Of a stretch of 64,000 nt of DNA, positions 62,371 to 64,000 are shown piece by piece; within the stretch, counting starts at the first letter, position 1; every line of letters starts with the position of its first letter. Below the pieces are notes generated by a model that worked only from the letters and a program-made list of their open reading frames with translations, did not search any database and was not told the DNA's origin. Origin of the DNA: Mycobacterium colombiense CECT 3035 (GTDB lineage Bacteria > Actinomycetota > Actinomycetes > Mycobacteriales > Mycobacteriaceae); NCBI RefSeq assembly GCF_002105755.1, contig NZ_CP020821.1, forward strand, positions 1,550,001 to 1,614,000, written 5' to 3'. The position numbers and the translations under genes were made by a program.

Positions 62371-63213
62371 ATGACGACGACCGAGCTCGATGGCGTCACC
62401 GCCATCCGGAACTGGTCCGTCGGGTACGTCAGGCGTCACCCGGTCGCCTCGCTGACGACGGTAGGCGAGCAGTTCGTCCTGGGTGTGCGAACCGCTCAAT
62501 ACTTCTTCTACGACCTGGCGACCGGGCGCTTCCAGTGGCAGGAATTCGTCCGCCAGGGCGCGTTCATGGCCGGCACCGCCGTGCTGCCGACGATCCTGGT
62601 GTCGCTGCCGATCAGCGTCACTTTGTCCATCCAGTTCGCGTTGCTGGCCGGCCAGGTCGGCGCCACGTCGCTGGCCGGGGCGGCCAGCGGGCTGGCGGTC
62701 ATCCGGCAGGGGGCGTCGCTGGTGGCCGCGGTCCTGATGGCATCGGCGGTCGGGTCGGCCATCACCGCAGACCTGGGTTCGCGCACGATGCGCGAAGAGA
62801 CCGACGCGATGGAGGTGATGGGCGTCTCGGTGATCCGCCGCTTGGTCGTCCCCCGCTTTGCCGCCGCGGTGATGATCGGCGTGGCCCTCACCGGCGTCGT
62901 GTGCTTCGCCGGATTCTTCGCCAGCTACATGTTCAACGTCTACTTCCAGAACGGGGCGCCCGGCAGCTTCGTGTCGACCTTCGCGTCGTTCGCGACCACC
63001 GGCGACATGATCCTGGCGCTGATCAAGGCCATCGTGTTCGGCGCCATCGTGGCCATCGTGTCGAGCCAGAAAGGCTTGTCCACCAAGGGCGGACCGACCG
63101 GCGTCGCGAACTCCGTGAATGCCGCTGTCGTCGAAGCGATCCTGCTGTTGATGATCGTCAACGTCGCCATCAGCCAGCTCTACATCATGTTGTCGCCCAG
63201 GACGGGGCTGTAA
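62371..63213 (+). CDS. Mce-associated permease, YrbE A-type
   Basis: A 280-residue MlaE/YrbE permease. These form the membrane core of Mce lipid importers, working with the Mce A-F proteins and the ATPase MceG. Helices at about 65-95 (FMAGTAVLPTILVSLPISVTLSIQFALLAGQ), 105-130, 160-190, 215-235 and 250-275. The conserved cytoplasmic signature is SRTMREETDAMEVMGVSVIRRLVVPR, and SSQKGLSTKGGPTGVANSVNAAVV follows. ATG 62371. Which of the mce loci cannot be decided; Mce usually transport fatty acids, sterols or other lipids. A B-type follows. Confidence 0.93.
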   Translation: MTTTELDGVTAIRNWSVGYVRRHPVASLTTVGEQFVLGVRTAQYFFYDLATGRFQWQEFVRQGAFMAGTAVLPTILVSLPISVTLSIQFALLAGQVGATSLAGAASGLAVIRQGASLVAAVLMASAVGSAITADLGSRTMREETDAMEVMGVSVIRRLVVPRFAAAVMIGVALTGVVCFAGFFASYMFNVYFQNGAPGSFVSTFASFATTGDMILALIKAIVFGAIVAIVSSQKGLSTKGGPTGVANSVNAAVVEAILLLMIVNVAISQLYIMLSPRTGL

Positions 63214-63214
63214 C

Positions 63215-64000
63215 GTGACGGCCTCGGCTTATCAGCCTTTCGCACCCATTTCGGTGCCGCTCGTCCGCCTTTACCGGCGGGGCAAAGTGCCGATCATCCG
63301 GCTGGGCCATCTGCTCGTCTTCTTCGTCCGGGCGCTGGTCGCGGTGCCACTCGCCTTGCGCCAGTACAGCGCCGAGTTCCTCCGGCTGCTGTCGAACATC
63401 ACCTGGGGCAACGGCTCGATCGTGGTGGGTGGGGGCACCGCCGGCGTGGCCGTCGTGCTCGGCATGACCGTCGGCGCCCTGGTGGGCATCGAGGGCTACA
63501 ACTTCCTGGACCTGCTCGGCCTGGGGCCCGCCACCGGGTTCGTGTCGTCGTTGGTGAACACCCGCGAGCTGGCTCCCCTGATGGCGTCGCTCGCGTTCGC
63601 CATGCAGGGCGGCTGCCGCTTCACCGCGCAGTTGGGATCCATGCGCATCGCCGAGGAGATCGACGCGATGGAATCGATTGCCATCCGCCCGATCCCGTAC
63701 CTGGTGACCACCCGGCTGATCGCGTCGGTGGTGGCGATCGTCCCGCTGTATGCCGCCTGCCTAGCGATCGGATACCTGAGCACGCAGGTGGTGGTGGGCA
63801 TCGGTAGCGGCGGATCGACCGGCTCGTACCTGCACTACTTCACGCTGATGCTGGCGGGTCAGGACATCGTCTACTCGTTGATCAAGGCCGTCATCTTCGT
63901 GTGGATCGCATCGACGATCCAGTGCTACTACGGGTATTACGCGAGCGGCGGGCCGGAGGGCGTCGGGGTCGCCGCCGGGCACGGCATGCGGGCCAGCATC
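63215..64000 (+). CDS. Mce-associated permease, YrbE B-type (cut by window end)
   Basis: Second permease of the pair, 262 codons in the window and still open at the end. The GTG at 63215 comes one base after the previous stop. Membrane regions around GGGTAGVAVVLGMTVGALVG, LAFAMQGGCRFTAQLGSMRIAEEIDAMESIAIRPIPYLVTTRLIAS include the YrbE signature (EEIDAMES). Near the end QDIVYSLIKAVIFVWIASTIQCYYGYYASGGPEGVGVAAGHG is the conserved C-terminal block. mceA-F genes are expected beyond the window. Confidence 0.93.
   Translation, partial: MTASAYQPFAPISVPLVRLYRRGKVPIIRLGHLLVFFVRALVAVPLALRQYSAEFLRLLSNITWGNGSIVVGGGTAGVAVVLGMTVGALVGIEGYNFLDLLGLGPATGFVSSLVNTRELAPLMASLAFAMQGGCRFTAQLGSMRIAEEIDAMESIAIRPIPYLVTTRLIASVVAIVPLYAACLAIGYLSTQVVVGIGSGGSTGSYLHYFTLMLAGQDIVYSLIKAVIFVWIASTIQCYYGYYASGGPEGVGVAAGHGMRASI

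Overview
This window is chromosomal DNA of a slow-growing Mycobacterium, most likely of the M. avium complex. It is GC-rich, carries PPE, Mce/YrbE, proteasome-Pup and mycothiol-era actinobacterial genes, and its gene order follows the M. tuberculosis stretch from pks12 (Rv2048c) to hisE (Rv2122c), with several accessory blocks added or replaced. That synteny is recalled from knowledge, not computed here.

Layout. 1-9.5 kb: 5' end of the giant polyketide synthase pks12, a zinc-ribbon small protein, rbpA, ppm1 and lnt (two separate genes here, one fused gene in M. tuberculosis), a YtcJ-type amidohydrolase, fxsA, a dienelactone hydrolase, a DJ-1/PfpI protein and an F420/PPOX protein. 9.5-13.5 kb: an accessory cassette (DUF1214 protein, sulfotransferase, TetR regulator, SDR) behind a strong palindromic operator. 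13.5-30.9 kb: the aerobic cobalamin cluster cobN, cobG-cobH-cobIJ and cobL-cobM-cobK, interrupted by an alpha/beta hydrolase plus an SsuABC-like ABC importer, and by a PPE-PPW gene beside sigC; then an SDR and an F420-dependent reductase. 30.9-38 kb: a lipoprotein, a broken TPR-region protein, an EspC-like remnant, a broken large alpha/beta hydrolase and a broken pepE. 38-56 kb: a 5'-3' exonuclease-like protein, a DUF4333 protein, helY, tatC, tatA and the complete Pup-proteasome system (pafC, pafB, pafA, prcA, prcB, pup, dop, mpa) with two conserved companions. 55-62 kb: lppK, DUF503, trmI, a RecB-type nuclease, a flavin disulfide reductase, DUF4126, hisG-hisE and a TetR gene. 62.3-64 kb: the first two permease genes (yrbE type) of an mce operon, cut by the window end.

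How parts work together. The cob genes supply ring contraction, methylation and cobalt insertion for B12. Pup is deamidated by Dop, ligated to targets by PafA, recognised by Mpa and degraded by PrcAB; PafBC is the adjacent DNA-damage activator. TatA and TatC form the twin-arginine export pore. HisG and HisE are the first steps of histidine synthesis.

Most notable observations. (1) A zinc-binding anti-sigma (ZAS) domain, four membrane helices and a His/Met-rich loop are encoded immediately upstream of sigC in the same uninterrupted reading frame, with a perfect dyad just before sigC; this could be a metal-sensing membrane partner of SigC. (2) Six genes carry a frameshift, every one with the sign of a single missing base, mostly in or beside G/C-rich runs; this looks more like systematic sequence error than gene decay and should be resolved first. 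(3) Three palindromic operator candidates control the DUF1214 cassette, sigC and the mce operon. (4) cobM and cobK are in one frame without an intervening stop.
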